A stretch of 64,000 nt of DNA, taken from Flaccisagitta enflata (lineage: Eukaryota; Chaetognatha; Sagittoidea; Aphragmophora). Shown in pieces: positions 11,288 to 20,635 of the stretch. The notes under the pieces are model-generated. The model ran no database searches, was not told the origin of the DNA, and saw only the letters and a program-made list of their open reading frames with translations. The position numbers and the translations under genes are program-made. Location of the stretch: positions 33,480,001-33,544,000 of the forward strand of contig OZ231126.1 in NCBI GenBank assembly GCA_965153355.1, given 5' to 3'. Each line of letters starts with the position of its first letter. Within the stretch, counting starts at the first letter, position 1.

Positions 11288-14200
11288 ATGAAGACTATCG
11301 GATTGCTTTTAGCAGATAGTCTCATGAAAGGATGCTCAGTTGCGGCAAGGCGTCTTCTCATCAAGAATTATGGTTTAAGTGAGTTGAATGTTCGATGTTT
11401 CCCAGGTAAAACCACTGATCAGCTGATAGGCAGCAATGGTGAGGTTTACTCTCTCATGCAGGAAAAGTCATATGACTTTGTCTTTTTGGTTGCTGGTGCG
11501 AATGATTTCAATCATAACGAGGATGACTGCCATGTGATGAAATGCAAAATGATTGCAAGGGTGCGCAGTGATCTTGTTCATGGGTTTTGTACACAATATC
11601 CCATAACAAAGCTGATTTTGGCTCCAATCCCAATGCGCCGACTGTCCAAAAACCCAAGCATGATTCACGATCATCCAGAGTGCGGATCACAAACCTGGAT
11701 AGACACCACAAACGATGCCATTTCACTCTATCAGAGTTGTTTTACCGTTTGTCCTTGTCACAACAATCAAGTGAGGTCTGTTTTCTCACCTCCCCTTCAC
11801 AAGTGGCTTCCCTATCTAACATCTGATGGGTTGCATTTGACAGACGGTACAAAAGGCCAGACAGATGGTAAACTCAAAATGGTACAGTATCTCCTCAAAC
11901 CCAAATCAAAGTTTTCACTTTCACAGGATGACTTCCCACCTTTGCCCAGAGCCTCAGCTACATTTTCATTTGAACCGCAGGTTTCAGTTCCGAAAGTGGT
12001 TCGTAAAGAAAAGCCTAATCCTAATGCTAATCTTTTCATTCTACAGTGCTGCCTTGCTCAAGATGTTTCTTTCAGAGGCCCAATCAAACAGGCTGCCAAG
12101 CAAGCGTCTAATTCACCTGTTTGTCCGCCCAAATATGCTCCTGTTCTTCGCAAAAAGCAGAAGAAGCCAAAAAAATCAGATGTGTGGTTTCCTCCTGTTT
12201 CTAACATTGACTTTTGTTTTACGCAGCCCAATCATCTTCCTCGCGTAAAGCCCAAGCTGCCTCGGCAAAAGAAAGTTAGCAACAAGGACCAACAGCGGGA
12301 AGAACAGCGTAAAAAACAGCAAAAACGCAAGTTTCCATGGTATGAGCAACCAGACTTTTCTTGGAACCAACAAGAGCTATTAAGGGGACGAGGTTTGTTG
12401 AAACAAAATTCCAGGCCAGATCCTTCCCCTTCAACAAAACGGGAACCCTCTCACTTGAAAAAACAAAGTGAAAGGGATCCAGGTCTGCTGGTAAAATTGC
12501 ACCAAAAATTAACCTTTTTCAAAATTGAAAGACAACATCAGGTGAAAAAGAGTTTTTCTGTAAAAGAGAGATATTCATGCTGTCGCAAGGGTGATGGTGG
12601 TGCTGATGATGACAATGATATTGATTCTGGTGTGGTTGATGATGATGATTTTGATGAATTGAGTGGTGATCATCCAAAAAAGAAAATCCCTCGACCACAA
12701 CATTTTTCTAGGGGACAGTTAAAGAAAATAATGAAAAAAATCAAACAGTTCCTAAATCCTATGGTCAAATCTCTCCCAAAAGATACAAAAGGTAATGAAG
12801 AGAAAATATCCCTCACCTATAACTCTAAACGTGGGTGTCTTGTTCAATTGGAGAAAAAGAATGGTGAAATTGAAACATTGGTGGACTTCTTGACCAGTCA
12901 AGATGATGTTAAAGAAAACTATAGCTCTAAGATCCATAGAAAAAAAGGAAAATCTTTTTTGTTGGGTGGTGGTAGAACAAGATCAAAGAGTGAAGAAGCA
13001 CAAAGGAAAAGAAGACAACGGGAAGCAAAGGCAAAGAAGTTATCTGAAGCTGAAACTCAAGAATTTCGGTCAAAAGAGAAAGAACGAATTAAACAACATT
13101 ACAATAAAAACAAAGCAGAGATTTTATCAAACAAGCAAAATTATTATGAGCAAAATAAAGCAGAGATTTTATCAAGCAGGCAAAATTATTATGAGCAAAA
13201 TAAAGCAGAGATTTTATCAAACAGGCAGAATCATCATGAGCAAAATAAAGGTGAGTTTTTATCTAACAAGCAAACCTATTATGAGCAAAATAAAGCAGAG
13301 ATTTTATCATATAAGCAGAACCATTATGAGCAAAATAAAGGTGAGATCTTATCTCACAAGCAAACCCATTATGAGCAAAATAAAGCAGAGATTTTATCAT
13401 ACAAGCAGAACCATTATGAGCAAAATAAAGCAGAGTTTTTAACAAACATGCAGAATCATTATGAGCAAAATAAAGAAGATATATTAACAAACAAGAAGAG
13501 ACATTATGAGCAAAATAAAGAAGACATATTAACCAGAAAACGTTCTGCTTACAAGAGTAATAAAGCTAAGCAATCCGTTACCACTGCCAAAAAATACAAA
13601 GGTGCAAAAGCGCATCAAAGAATTTTGAGACTTGCTAAAAACTTGAAATTATCGACAATGCGGATGCATGATGAGAGCTACAAGGTAAACAGAAAGGAAA
13701 TAATTTCTCAGTACCAAAATTTTTATGATCTCATTAAGTATGGATCGGATTTTGTCTGCACTGTCTGTCACCGAAGTTTGTTTGAAAATCAAGTGGTAAA
13801 AATGAATAATAGATTAGATACTGTGGTGAAAATTGGGGGTAATCAATATAACTGCAGGACAAACAAATTAAGTTTTGATGGAATTGAATATATTTGCAAC
13901 AGCTGCAATGCAAATTTGAAAAATGGAAAAATGCCAAAGTATGCAGTCATAAATGGTAATGAATTGCCTTATGTACCTCCTGAAGTAAAGTCACTGAATG
14001 AAGGAGAGGAGAGATGCGTTGCCCCACGTGTCCAGTTTATGAGGTTGCAAAAACTGGGCTGCGATAGGCAGAGGGGCATCAAGAGTAATGTGGTTAATGT
14101 CCCGATAGACCTTGGAAAACTTAATTTGCAACTGCCATGCCCCAGACTTGATAATCAAGTCATGCAATTGCATTTCAAACGCAAGATGGAATATCACCAT

Positions 14201-14989
14201 GACTACCTTGCTCAGAATATTGATCTCAACAAGGTCAAACAAGCTCTTGGCATTTTGGCTAAATCTGAATTGTATAAAGAAGCTGGAGTAGAGATTGTTA
14301 CCGACAACTTTGAAACACTCAATGAAATGAATGAAGCGAATTTGCAAGAAGGCATGAAAGGAATGGAGCTCGGTAAGGAGTCTTCTTCAAGTAATCAAGG
14401 GGAGAATCTTGACATTCAAGTGGATGAAGATGATGAAGATGACAACGATGATTGGGATGAGTTGGGTGATGATTACCCAACAAACATAGGTAATGATGAC
14501 ACAATGATCATAAATGAAATAGATGAGCTACAAGACATGGTGTATGCCAGGAACGATCTGTCAGTGGCTCCTGGTGAAGGGGAAACGCCTTTGCCCATGA
14601 CACTTGATGAACATTGTGAGGATTTGGCTTACCCAACTCTCAACGCTGGAGAGAAGCCAAAAGAACACATTGTCCACATGTCATTCAAGGATAAATGTAA
14701 ACTTCAGCTCATGCATGAAGACAACAGATATAGAACGCATCCAACATATCCGTTCTCCATTTTTCGAAAAGCGGAAACAATTCTCCACAAAAACAACATA
14801 AACATCAACATGAAGAAAGGAAAAAAAGTGGACGGAGCTTCTGTAACTGCCAAAGATGTGTTAGGTAATGATTTCCAAAATATACTCAAACATGATGGCG
14901 GTTACAAGGTACTAGCTTCAAATCGATGTAGTCCCGCTTACTGGCAAAAGGTAAAGGGTGAATTGTTTGCAATGGTTCGTCAACTTTGA
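11288..14989 (+). CDS. Helentron polyprotein, N-terminal part: SGNH hydrolase, repeats, DUF6570-like, start of Rep
   Basis: This 1,233-residue product starts at the first ATG after an in-frame TAG at 11270. Residues 1-200 look like an SGNH/GDSL hydrolase: ADSL with Ser11, Gly40 in a FPG context, GAND with Asn72, and DGLH with Asp180 and His183. These are the block I, II, III and V positions; block I has Ala where Gly is usual. A Lys/Gln-rich basic linker (about 210-430) and an acidic run (about 437-455) follow. Ten 15-residue units of the NKAEILSNKQNYYEQ type come next (about 608-757). Cys824/827 and Cys870/873 form a CxxC/CxxC pair in a DUF6570-like region common in Helitron proteins. The Helitron_like_N segment begins near 1115. 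The frame ends at TGA within the conserved MVRQL-PTWFL junction, where Helitron proteins normally have Gly, so it continues into the next frame without a shift. Confidence 0.88.
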   Translation: MKTIGLLLADSLMKGCSVAARRLLIKNYGLSELNVRCFPGKTTDQLIGSNGEVYSLMQEKSYDFVFLVAGANDFNHNEDDCHVMKCKMIARVRSDLVHGFCTQYPITKLILAPIPMRRLSKNPSMIHDHPECGSQTWIDTTNDAISLYQSCFTVCPCHNNQVRSVFSPPLHKWLPYLTSDGLHLTDGTKGQTDGKLKMVQYLLKPKSKFSLSQDDFPPLPRASATFSFEPQVSVPKVVRKEKPNPNANLFILQCCLAQDVSFRGPIKQAAKQASNSPVCPPKYAPVLRKKQKKPKKSDVWFPPVSNIDFCFTQPNHLPRVKPKLPRQKKVSNKDQQREEQRKKQQKRKFPWYEQPDFSWNQQELLRGRGLLKQNSRPDPSPSTKREPSHLKKQSERDPGLLVKLHQKLTFFKIERQHQVKKSFSVKERYSCCRKGDGGADDDNDIDSGVVDDDDFDELSGDHPKKKIPRPQHFSRGQLKKIMKKIKQFLNPMVKSLPKDTKGNEEKISLTYNSKRGCLVQLEKKNGEIETLVDFLTSQDDVKENYSSKIHRKKGKSFLLGGGRTRSKSEEAQRKRRQREAKAKKLSEAETQEFRSKEKERIKQHYNKNKAEILSNKQNYYEQNKAEILSSRQNYYEQNKAEILSNRQNHHEQNKGEFLSNKQTYYEQNKAEILSYKQNHYEQNKGEILSHKQTHYEQNKAEILSYKQNHYEQNKAEFLTNMQNHYEQNKEDILTNKKRHYEQNKEDILTRKRSAYKSNKAKQSVTTAKKYKGAKAHQRILRLAKNLKLSTMRMHDESYKVNRKEIISQYQNFYDLIKYGSDFVCTVCHRSLFENQVVKMNNRLDTVVKIGGNQYNCRTNKLSFDGIEYICNSCNANLKNGKMPKYAVINGNELPYVPPEVKSLNEGEERCVAPRVQFMRLQKLGCDRQRGIKSNVVNVPIDLGKLNLQLPCPRLDNQVMQLHFKRKMEYHHDYLAQNIDLNKVKQALGILAKSELYKEAGVEIVTDNFETLNEMNEANLQEGMKGMELGKESSSSNQGENLDIQVDEDDEDDNDDWDELGDDYPTNIGNDDTMIINEIDELQDMVYARNDLSVAPGEGETPLPMTLDEHCEDLAYPTLNAGEKPKEHIVHMSFKDKCKLQLMHEDNRYRTHPTYPFSIFRKAETILHKNNININMKKGKKVDGASVTAKDVLGNDFQNILKHDGGYKVLASNRCSPAYWQKVKGELFAMVRQL
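13109..13558 (+). repeat. In-frame 45-bp coding repeat, ten units
   Basis: Ten consecutive 45-bp units encode 15-residue repeats of the form NKAEILSNKQNYYEQ. Variation (G for A, F for I, T for S, ED for AE) increases toward the end. The Lys/Glu/Gln-rich heptad-poor pattern suggests an extended or helical basic linker. Similar Tyr/Asn-Lys repeats are common ahead of the DUF6570 region in animal Helitron proteins. Confidence 0.9.
14987..14989 (+). other. In-frame TGA between the two halves of the Helentron frame
   Basis: TGA sits exactly where Helitron proteins usually have a Gly codon (MVRQL-G-hydrophobic-PTWFL). A single G-to-T change from GGA would explain it. The frame on both sides is identical and otherwise open for 2,883 codons. 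Possible causes are a recent nonsense mutation, a sequencing error, or programmed readthrough. The following base is A, not the CTA favoured in known readthrough contexts. Confidence 0.9.
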
Positions 14990-17900
14990 ATGCCTACGTG
15001 GTTCCTTACTTTCACTGCGTGTGAAACTTGGTGGCCCGAGTTGATTCGGTCTCTACAAAGAGATTTAGATGGTAAAATATTATCAGAAGAAGAAGTCTAC
15101 AACATGAGTTGGGAAAAAAAAGTGGAGTTGATAAGAGGAAATGCTGTTCTGTGCGCGCGTCATTTCAATCATCGCTTTGAAGCATTCCTGAAGACAGTTT
15201 TGAAAGAAAAACTGCACTATGATGGAAATTTGGACGATTACTTTTTCCGCATCGAATTCCAGCAACGCGGCTCTCCACATGTTCACATGATCATGTGGAA
15301 GCACGATGCTCCAAAGTATGGAATTCAAAGCAATGAAGAGATATCTGAATACATTGACAAGTATGTCAATTGCTCCATCTCTTCTGAAGATAGAGAAAAT
15401 GTTCCGTTTCATCTACGTTGCCAAATTCACAAGCACACGGAATGCTGTAAAAAGAAAGGGAGAAAGAAATGCAGGTTTAGATTTCCACGACATCCCATGG
15501 ATAAAACCAGGATCATAGAACCTCTTGATTGGACTGTCTATATCAAGAAAAGATTCCCTGATGTTGATGAGGATGTTCAAGAACGTCTCAAGATGCAATT
15601 CATTCAGGAGAACAAAGATCGTACAGCTCGTATAAAAAAATTTCTTGATGAGATGGATCTGAATGATCCCAAATTTTTCACCATGACATTTCAAGAATAC
15701 CTCGCTGCTTTAGAAATGGACTTGGAGCAATATTATGTAGCTATTGCTTCAACCTTGAAAAGAGCAGAGGTGTTCATGAAAAGGGATCTAAAAGATGTAA
15801 GGGTGAACAATTACAATGATGACCTTTTAAAAGCTTGGATTGGGAATATGGATATCCAATACATATTGGATCCATATTCCGTTTGTATGTATGTTATCAA
15901 TTACATTGGAAAGTCGTACCGAGGGATGAGTCGACTCTTACGACAGGTTGTGGCAGATTGTAAGAAAAAAAACTCCTCCCTGAAAACAAAAATGACTAGA
16001 ATTTGCAAAGAATTTCAGGGTGCTAGCGAGGTATCCGCTCAAGAAGTAGCTTATGACCTTTGTCAGATGCATAAAACTCAATCCACTAGGACAAAGGTCT
16101 TTATTAACACTTATCCTAAAAATGAACGGGTTAAAATGCTAAAAAGTAAAGATCAATTGAAACACATGAAAGACAATGACGAGGACATTTTCATTGAAAA
16201 TTTACATAGTAGATACAGCAAACGATCTGTAGATGAGGAAAAATTGTGCTTGGCGGACTATGCCTTGGGTGCATCAGGTAAAAAAAGAGTTCTTCAATAC
16301 CATCAATATTCTCCAGAGATGGATATGGAGAACTATGCAAGAGTGCTTTTGATGTTATTTGTCCCATGGCGAAATGAAGAAAAGCTGTATGGTGGATTTG
16401 ATACCTACACAGATCGTTATCTGTCTTTGAAAGAGTACTTGGAAGGCAAAAAGTCTGAATTACATAAGATTGACGAACACACTTTGGAATCCTTATCAAA
16501 AGACCCTGAAATTGATGACTTCCAAGATAACATTGTACCATCGTTAGACAATGATGAAAGTGCTGCTGCAATGGTCAATGAGTTGCAAAATGATGGAGTT
16601 ATTGATAAGGAACATGTTGACCTAGATTTGATCCATGAATTAGGGGAGGACTACTTTAGAAATGAAGATGTGAAGATAAAGAAATGTACTTCCAGCGCAG
16701 AAGAACAAAATGCTGTATACAGAAGTTTAAACAAAAGGCAAAAAGAAATTTTCTATGACATAATCAGAAGAGTCCAGTTGAGTATTCCTATCCGGATCAT
16801 GATAATGGGTCCGGCTGGAACTGGCAAATCAAGATTGTTACAAGCCTTAAATATGTGGGTTGACAATTTCTACTCAAATCTGAGGAGTAACGACCCAAAC
16901 TCTGCCTACTCGATAATATGCGCGTTTACTGGAAATGCAGCGTTCAACTCAGGCGGTTTGACATTCCACAGCGCTTTAGGCATGAAAATCAACCAAAATC
17001 TTTCTGATGATTCTGTTTTTGGGCTGATAAGCGACAAACGATTGCAGCAGTTGATTGATGCTTTTGCCAACATCAAATTTTTGTGCGCAGATGAGTTCAC
17101 ATATATAGGGGCCCATATGAATACCAAAATTAACAAACATTTGAAAACAATTAAACAGACAACAAGTGATTATGGGGGACTCGACACTGTTTTCTTTGGA
17201 GATCCTCGCCAACTGGGCCCTATGTTTGATGATTGGATCTTTGAACCAGACAAGAAGCATCCTTGTGGCTCTATTGTAGGGGACTTTTTGTTCAAAAGCT
17301 TTCAAAGCTTTACCCTGAGTGAAATTATGAGACAGGATGATTTGGCCTACATTCAAGCACTAAATGACCTTTCTGATCTATCTTCTCCCTTGAAGGCTGA
17401 GAGTGTAAAACTCTTTAAATCCCGGGAAATAAAAGAAAAGGCTATTAGTTATCTTCCTAACTGCAGGGTTGATTATTTTCAAGAAAACAAAGATGTTGAT
17501 CAACACAATCTTGAAACACTAGAAAAATTAGTAACAGCTAAGTATGACGTTGACGCCATAGTCACGCTGTTAGGTGATGCAACAAAAGATGTAAAGCAAA
17601 CTCTTTTGACTAAGATCAAGACCGATAATAATCCAAAAGCAACAATGGGTTTGCTTTTGCATTTATCATTAAAGATTGGTGGCAGATACTTTATTCCTAC
17701 AAACATTTGTATCAACGATGGTCTTGTTAATGGTGCAATTGGAACTCTTATGGACATTGATTTTAGCTCAAAAAGTCGTCCTTTGACATTGTGGGTTAAA
17801 TTTGACAATCAGAAAGTAGGTGTCGATGCAAGGTCAAGAATTAGAAATTGCAGTAAATTTGCGAAAAGATGCAAGGATGGTTGGACCCCGATTACCAAAA

Positions 17901-19939
17901 TTACAAAGCAATTTCCAACATCCCGAATAAAAATATTTGGAATAATAAAACAGTTCCCATTAAGTTATGGGTATGCCTTCACCATTGCCAAATGTCAAGG
18001 AAACAATAACATTGGCATACATACGGTGGTTCATTTAGATAAAAAGGCATTGTCAAGGAGGGAACAATATGTGGCATTCTCTAGGAGCGATAAATTAGAG
18101 AATCTACATATTGTTGGTACTTTCACAGATCCTTTCTACAAGGAAGCTGAACGCCGAAAAAAGAAGTTACCATTGCTCATCACTGAAGATAGAGTTTGTA
18201 ATGCATTTAAAGAACTTGAAAAGAAAGAAGTTGATTTGGTGTGGAAACCATTGTACAAGTTCCCCAAAACAGCATTAAAGTTAGTGTTTCACAATGTGAA
18301 TAGTCTTTTGCCTCATCTGGAAGACATCAAAATGGACTTCAGCACAATGGCGGCAGATGTCTGTTTTTTTTTGGACACTCGGTTAAAGTCATTGGATAAT
18401 TTATCAGTTGATAGCTTTGTTTTGAAAGATCTGATCTCTATGGATACCCATTTAAGGATCCCTGGTGGAATTGTGATTATGGCTAAGGCGGATGTTGATA
18501 TAGAGGTTCTAAATAGAATTCATGAAAAAAGTGATGGGTATCATGGAACCGCCATAACTTGCAAGATAGATGGTACAATAATTGTTGCTGTCTATTTCAG
18601 TCCAAAGTGCCCCTTAAGATTTGTACACACTTGTGTGAACAAAGCATTGAAGGGACATAATGATTTCTCAAGGATATTGATAGGCGGTGACTTCAACCAA
18701 AAGGAAGACATAGCATGTTTGTTGGAAAAAGGGTTTAACAATTGTATAACTCTTCCAACGACTAAATGGATGACCCGTATTGACCATTTGTATGCCAACT
18801 TTAATGAAAATATGTTGCATTGGGTTAATCCTAGCTATTTTTCTGACCATCATAGTATTGTCGCTGTTTTGAATTTGGATGATGATGCTATCATGACCAA
18901 CATTGGAGAGGAGCCTCAAATCAATGAACAACTTGACAGTGTAAAAAACCAACATGAAAGTAAGTTGTCTGGAAGATGTGATCAACCACCCATTGATAAT
19001 TCTTGTGACGATACAGCGGATACAGCTACCATACAAACCAATTCCTGCATATTATTAGCAAACTCCTTTCAAAGATTACAAAACCAACACAATACTTGTT
19101 GGTTAAATTCTATCTTTCAAGTGATGTGGGCAATTTTTTCAGTTGACAACAAGTTTACAGCTAATGTTAGTGTAGATATTTGTAGTGCCATATTTAATTG
19201 GATATTAAGCAAGGGCAATGTATATTCTGAAAAACTTGATTTATACACTGAGCAAATATTTGATGTCTCTATCAAACAAGCTTTCTTGATGTCAATTGGG
19301 AAATTTGAAGAGTGGCGACTGAAGAGTCAAGAAGATGCTGTCGAGGCGTTTCAAGAGTTTATCAATAATTGTGAAAGTTTGTCTCCTTTAGGTCACTATC
19401 AGACTGAAACTTATCATTGTCCTAATTGTGAATCTGAACAAACCATAAGATTGAGAGAAACAATTCTGACAGTTTTGTTTCATCAAAAATTCATTAAACA
19501 AGGTAAATTTAATTTAAATGACGCTTTGTTGAACACATTCAATCAGTTTGAAAATTCACAAAAAGTTTGCAATGATATAAATTGTAGATTTCAGTGTCTA
19601 AGAAAATTAGTGATAGATGGAAAACCAAGATTTCTCATGGTGAATTTGAGTAGAGCTGGAAAAAACAATGCAAAAATCAATACTGCTTGCATAGTTCCTG
19701 AAAATTTAGTGATTAACACTACAGAGGGTCCAACAAGTTTTGAACTTATTTCTGTTATTAGACATATCGGATCTAATGCAAATGCTGGACATTATGTATG
19801 TTACAGAAAATTAAGGGATGTGTGGTTTGAAATTAATGATGCATCCATTACCTCAACTAGTGTTTTGGCGTTGGAGAAAGCAAATCTCTTCATTTACAAA
19901 CAGAAGGTATCACATGAACATCCTGACGCCCAACAGTGA
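14990..19939 (+). CDS. Helentron polyprotein, C-terminal part: Rep, Pif1-like helicase, EEP endonuclease, USP protease
   Basis: This 1,649-residue part is in the same frame as the upstream CDS; its ATG directly follows the TGA and may not be a real start. The Rep domain (about 1-330) has the HUH motif His97-Val-His99 and the two-tyrosine motif Tyr301/Tyr305 with Lys308. The helicase (about 590-1060) has Walker A GPAGTGKS (607-614), Walker B Asp701-Glu702, motif III GDPRQLGP (737-744), and motifs YAFTIAKCQG (ending Gly1004) and YVAFSR (1027-1032). The EEP endonuclease (about 1095-1295) shows HNVNS (1101-1105), LDTRL with Asp1129 where Glu is usual, GGDFN (Asp1234, Asn1236), RIDHLY and SDHHS (Asp1286, His1287). 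The USP/C19 domain (about 1355-1635) shows the Cys box NTCWLNS (Cys1370), a CPNC / CNDINC zinc knuckle, the His box GHYVCY (His1601) and WFEINDAS (Asp1617). Rolling-circle transposition is the expected role of Rep-Hel. Deubiquitination of host or self proteins is inferred. Confidence 0.9.
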   Translation: MPTWFLTFTACETWWPELIRSLQRDLDGKILSEEEVYNMSWEKKVELIRGNAVLCARHFNHRFEAFLKTVLKEKLHYDGNLDDYFFRIEFQQRGSPHVHMIMWKHDAPKYGIQSNEEISEYIDKYVNCSISSEDRENVPFHLRCQIHKHTECCKKKGRKKCRFRFPRHPMDKTRIIEPLDWTVYIKKRFPDVDEDVQERLKMQFIQENKDRTARIKKFLDEMDLNDPKFFTMTFQEYLAALEMDLEQYYVAIASTLKRAEVFMKRDLKDVRVNNYNDDLLKAWIGNMDIQYILDPYSVCMYVINYIGKSYRGMSRLLRQVVADCKKKNSSLKTKMTRICKEFQGASEVSAQEVAYDLCQMHKTQSTRTKVFINTYPKNERVKMLKSKDQLKHMKDNDEDIFIENLHSRYSKRSVDEEKLCLADYALGASGKKRVLQYHQYSPEMDMENYARVLLMLFVPWRNEEKLYGGFDTYTDRYLSLKEYLEGKKSELHKIDEHTLESLSKDPEIDDFQDNIVPSLDNDESAAAMVNELQNDGVIDKEHVDLDLIHELGEDYFRNEDVKIKKCTSSAEEQNAVYRSLNKRQKEIFYDIIRRVQLSIPIRIMIMGPAGTGKSRLLQALNMWVDNFYSNLRSNDPNSAYSIICAFTGNAAFNSGGLTFHSALGMKINQNLSDDSVFGLISDKRLQQLIDAFANIKFLCADEFTYIGAHMNTKINKHLKTIKQTTSDYGGLDTVFFGDPRQLGPMFDDWIFEPDKKHPCGSIVGDFLFKSFQSFTLSEIMRQDDLAYIQALNDLSDLSSPLKAESVKLFKSREIKEKAISYLPNCRVDYFQENKDVDQHNLETLEKLVTAKYDVDAIVTLLGDATKDVKQTLLTKIKTDNNPKATMGLLLHLSLKIGGRYFIPTNICINDGLVNGAIGTLMDIDFSSKSRPLTLWVKFDNQKVGVDARSRIRNCSKFAKRCKDGWTPITKITKQFPTSRIKIFGIIKQFPLSYGYAFTIAKCQGNNNIGIHTVVHLDKKALSRREQYVAFSRSDKLENLHIVGTFTDPFYKEAERRKKKLPLLITEDRVCNAFKELEKKEVDLVWKPLYKFPKTALKLVFHNVNSLLPHLEDIKMDFSTMAADVCFFLDTRLKSLDNLSVDSFVLKDLISMDTHLRIPGGIVIMAKADVDIEVLNRIHEKSDGYHGTAITCKIDGTIIVAVYFSPKCPLRFVHTCVNKALKGHNDFSRILIGGDFNQKEDIACLLEKGFNNCITLPTTKWMTRIDHLYANFNENMLHWVNPSYFSDHHSIVAVLNLDDDAIMTNIGEEPQINEQLDSVKNQHESKLSGRCDQPPIDNSCDDTADTATIQTNSCILLANSFQRLQNQHNTCWLNSIFQVMWAIFSVDNKFTANVSVDICSAIFNWILSKGNVYSEKLDLYTEQIFDVSIKQAFLMSIGKFEEWRLKSQEDAVEAFQEFINNCESLSPLGHYQTETYHCPNCESEQTIRLRETILTVLFHQKFIKQGKFNLNDALLNTFNQFENSQKVCNDINCRFQCLRKLVIDGKPRFLMVNLSRAGKNNAKINTACIVPENLVINTTEGPTSFELISVIRHIGSNANAGHYVCYRKLRDVWFEINDASITSTSVLALEKANLFIYKQKVSHEHPDAQQ

Positions 19940-19986
19940 AAGAAGGTATGACGCTGGAGATTGAATGATTCAACAATTTATTGTTG

Positions 19987-19992
19987 AATAAA
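19987..19992 (+). promoter_or_regulatory. Candidate polyadenylation signal AATAAA
   Basis: The hexamer lies 48 bp after the stop codon of the Helentron frame and just before the 624-bp palindrome. Its position suits a 3' processing signal; by chance alone it is also common in AT-rich DNA. Confidence 0.5.
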
Positions 19993-19997
19993 AATAA

Positions 19998-20621
19998 TAG
20001 TTATCTTTGGCACCATCCAATCAAACTACCGCCAGGTGGTTTTGAGCAGTACTCTGGATTTTTTCTGGATGGACTTCCTGAAGTAGGATCCAGCTTCAAA
20101 GAAATCTTTCTTGTGGCGCTTTTTCAAAAGAGTCCAAAATTGATAATATTTCATCGAATTCTGCATTCAGAATTTACAGGGCTAAAAGAAAATATTTTTA
20201 GATAACAGATTTGAATTCCTGATGAAATTTCCTTTTATTTGATAGGTCGCACAATGTATTTTTGAAATAAAATAAAATTTTCATTTTTTAGCTAACGTTG
20301 CAAAATGTAACGCTGGCTTAAGAAATGAAAATTTCATTTTTTTATGAAAATATACTGTGTGACCTATCAAATGAAAGGAATTTTAGCAGGAATTCAAATA
20401 TGCTATCTAAAAAGACTTTCTAATAACTCAATAAATTCAAAGTGCAGAGTAAGATGAAAAATTAACAATTTTGGATTTTTCTCAAAAGGCGCCACAACAA
20501 AGATTTTTTTGAAGCTGCATCCTAGTTCAGAAAGTCCATCCTGAGTGTAAAGAAGCAGAAAATCCATAGTACTCCTCAAAACCACCTGGCGGTAGTTTGA
20601 ATGGATGGTGTTGGATAACTA
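19998..20621. mobile_element. 624-bp palindrome downstream of the Helentron gene
   Basis: The left arm starts TAGTTATC and continues CACCATCCAATCAAACTACC; the right arm is its complement, ending GATAACTA. Mirrored blocks such as CTACCGCCAGGTGGTTTTGA and CCAAAATTG continue inward to a centre near 20304 (GTTGCAAAATGTAAC). The central ~140 bp (ATTTGATAGGTCGCAC and its complement GTGACCTATCAAATG) is shared with the palindrome at 30883-31477. Non-coding. Confidence 0.82.
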
Positions 20622-20635
20622 CAGTGGTTAAGGGG

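Larger units (their letters stand above)
11288..19939 (+). mobile_element. Helentron/Helitron2-like transposon, coding core
   Basis: The Rep (HUH, two Tyr) plus Pif1-type helicase combination defines a Helitron-superfamily element. The EEP endonuclease after the helicase places it with the Helentron/Helitron2 branch. The coding region is intronless and 8.65 kb long, with one in-frame TGA and no frameshift, which suggests a young copy. The true element ends were not located. The palindromes at 9967-10566 and 19998-20621 bracket the gene but may be independent insertions. A polyadenylation-type AATAAA lies 48 bp after the stop. Confidence 0.9.

Noticed and set aside
14990-14992. ATG after the TGA as a genuine start of an independent Rep-Hel gene
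   Set aside because: It falls inside the conserved Rep N-terminal region, so starting here would remove the first part of the Helitron_like_N domain. It is more likely an internal Met codon of one frame.
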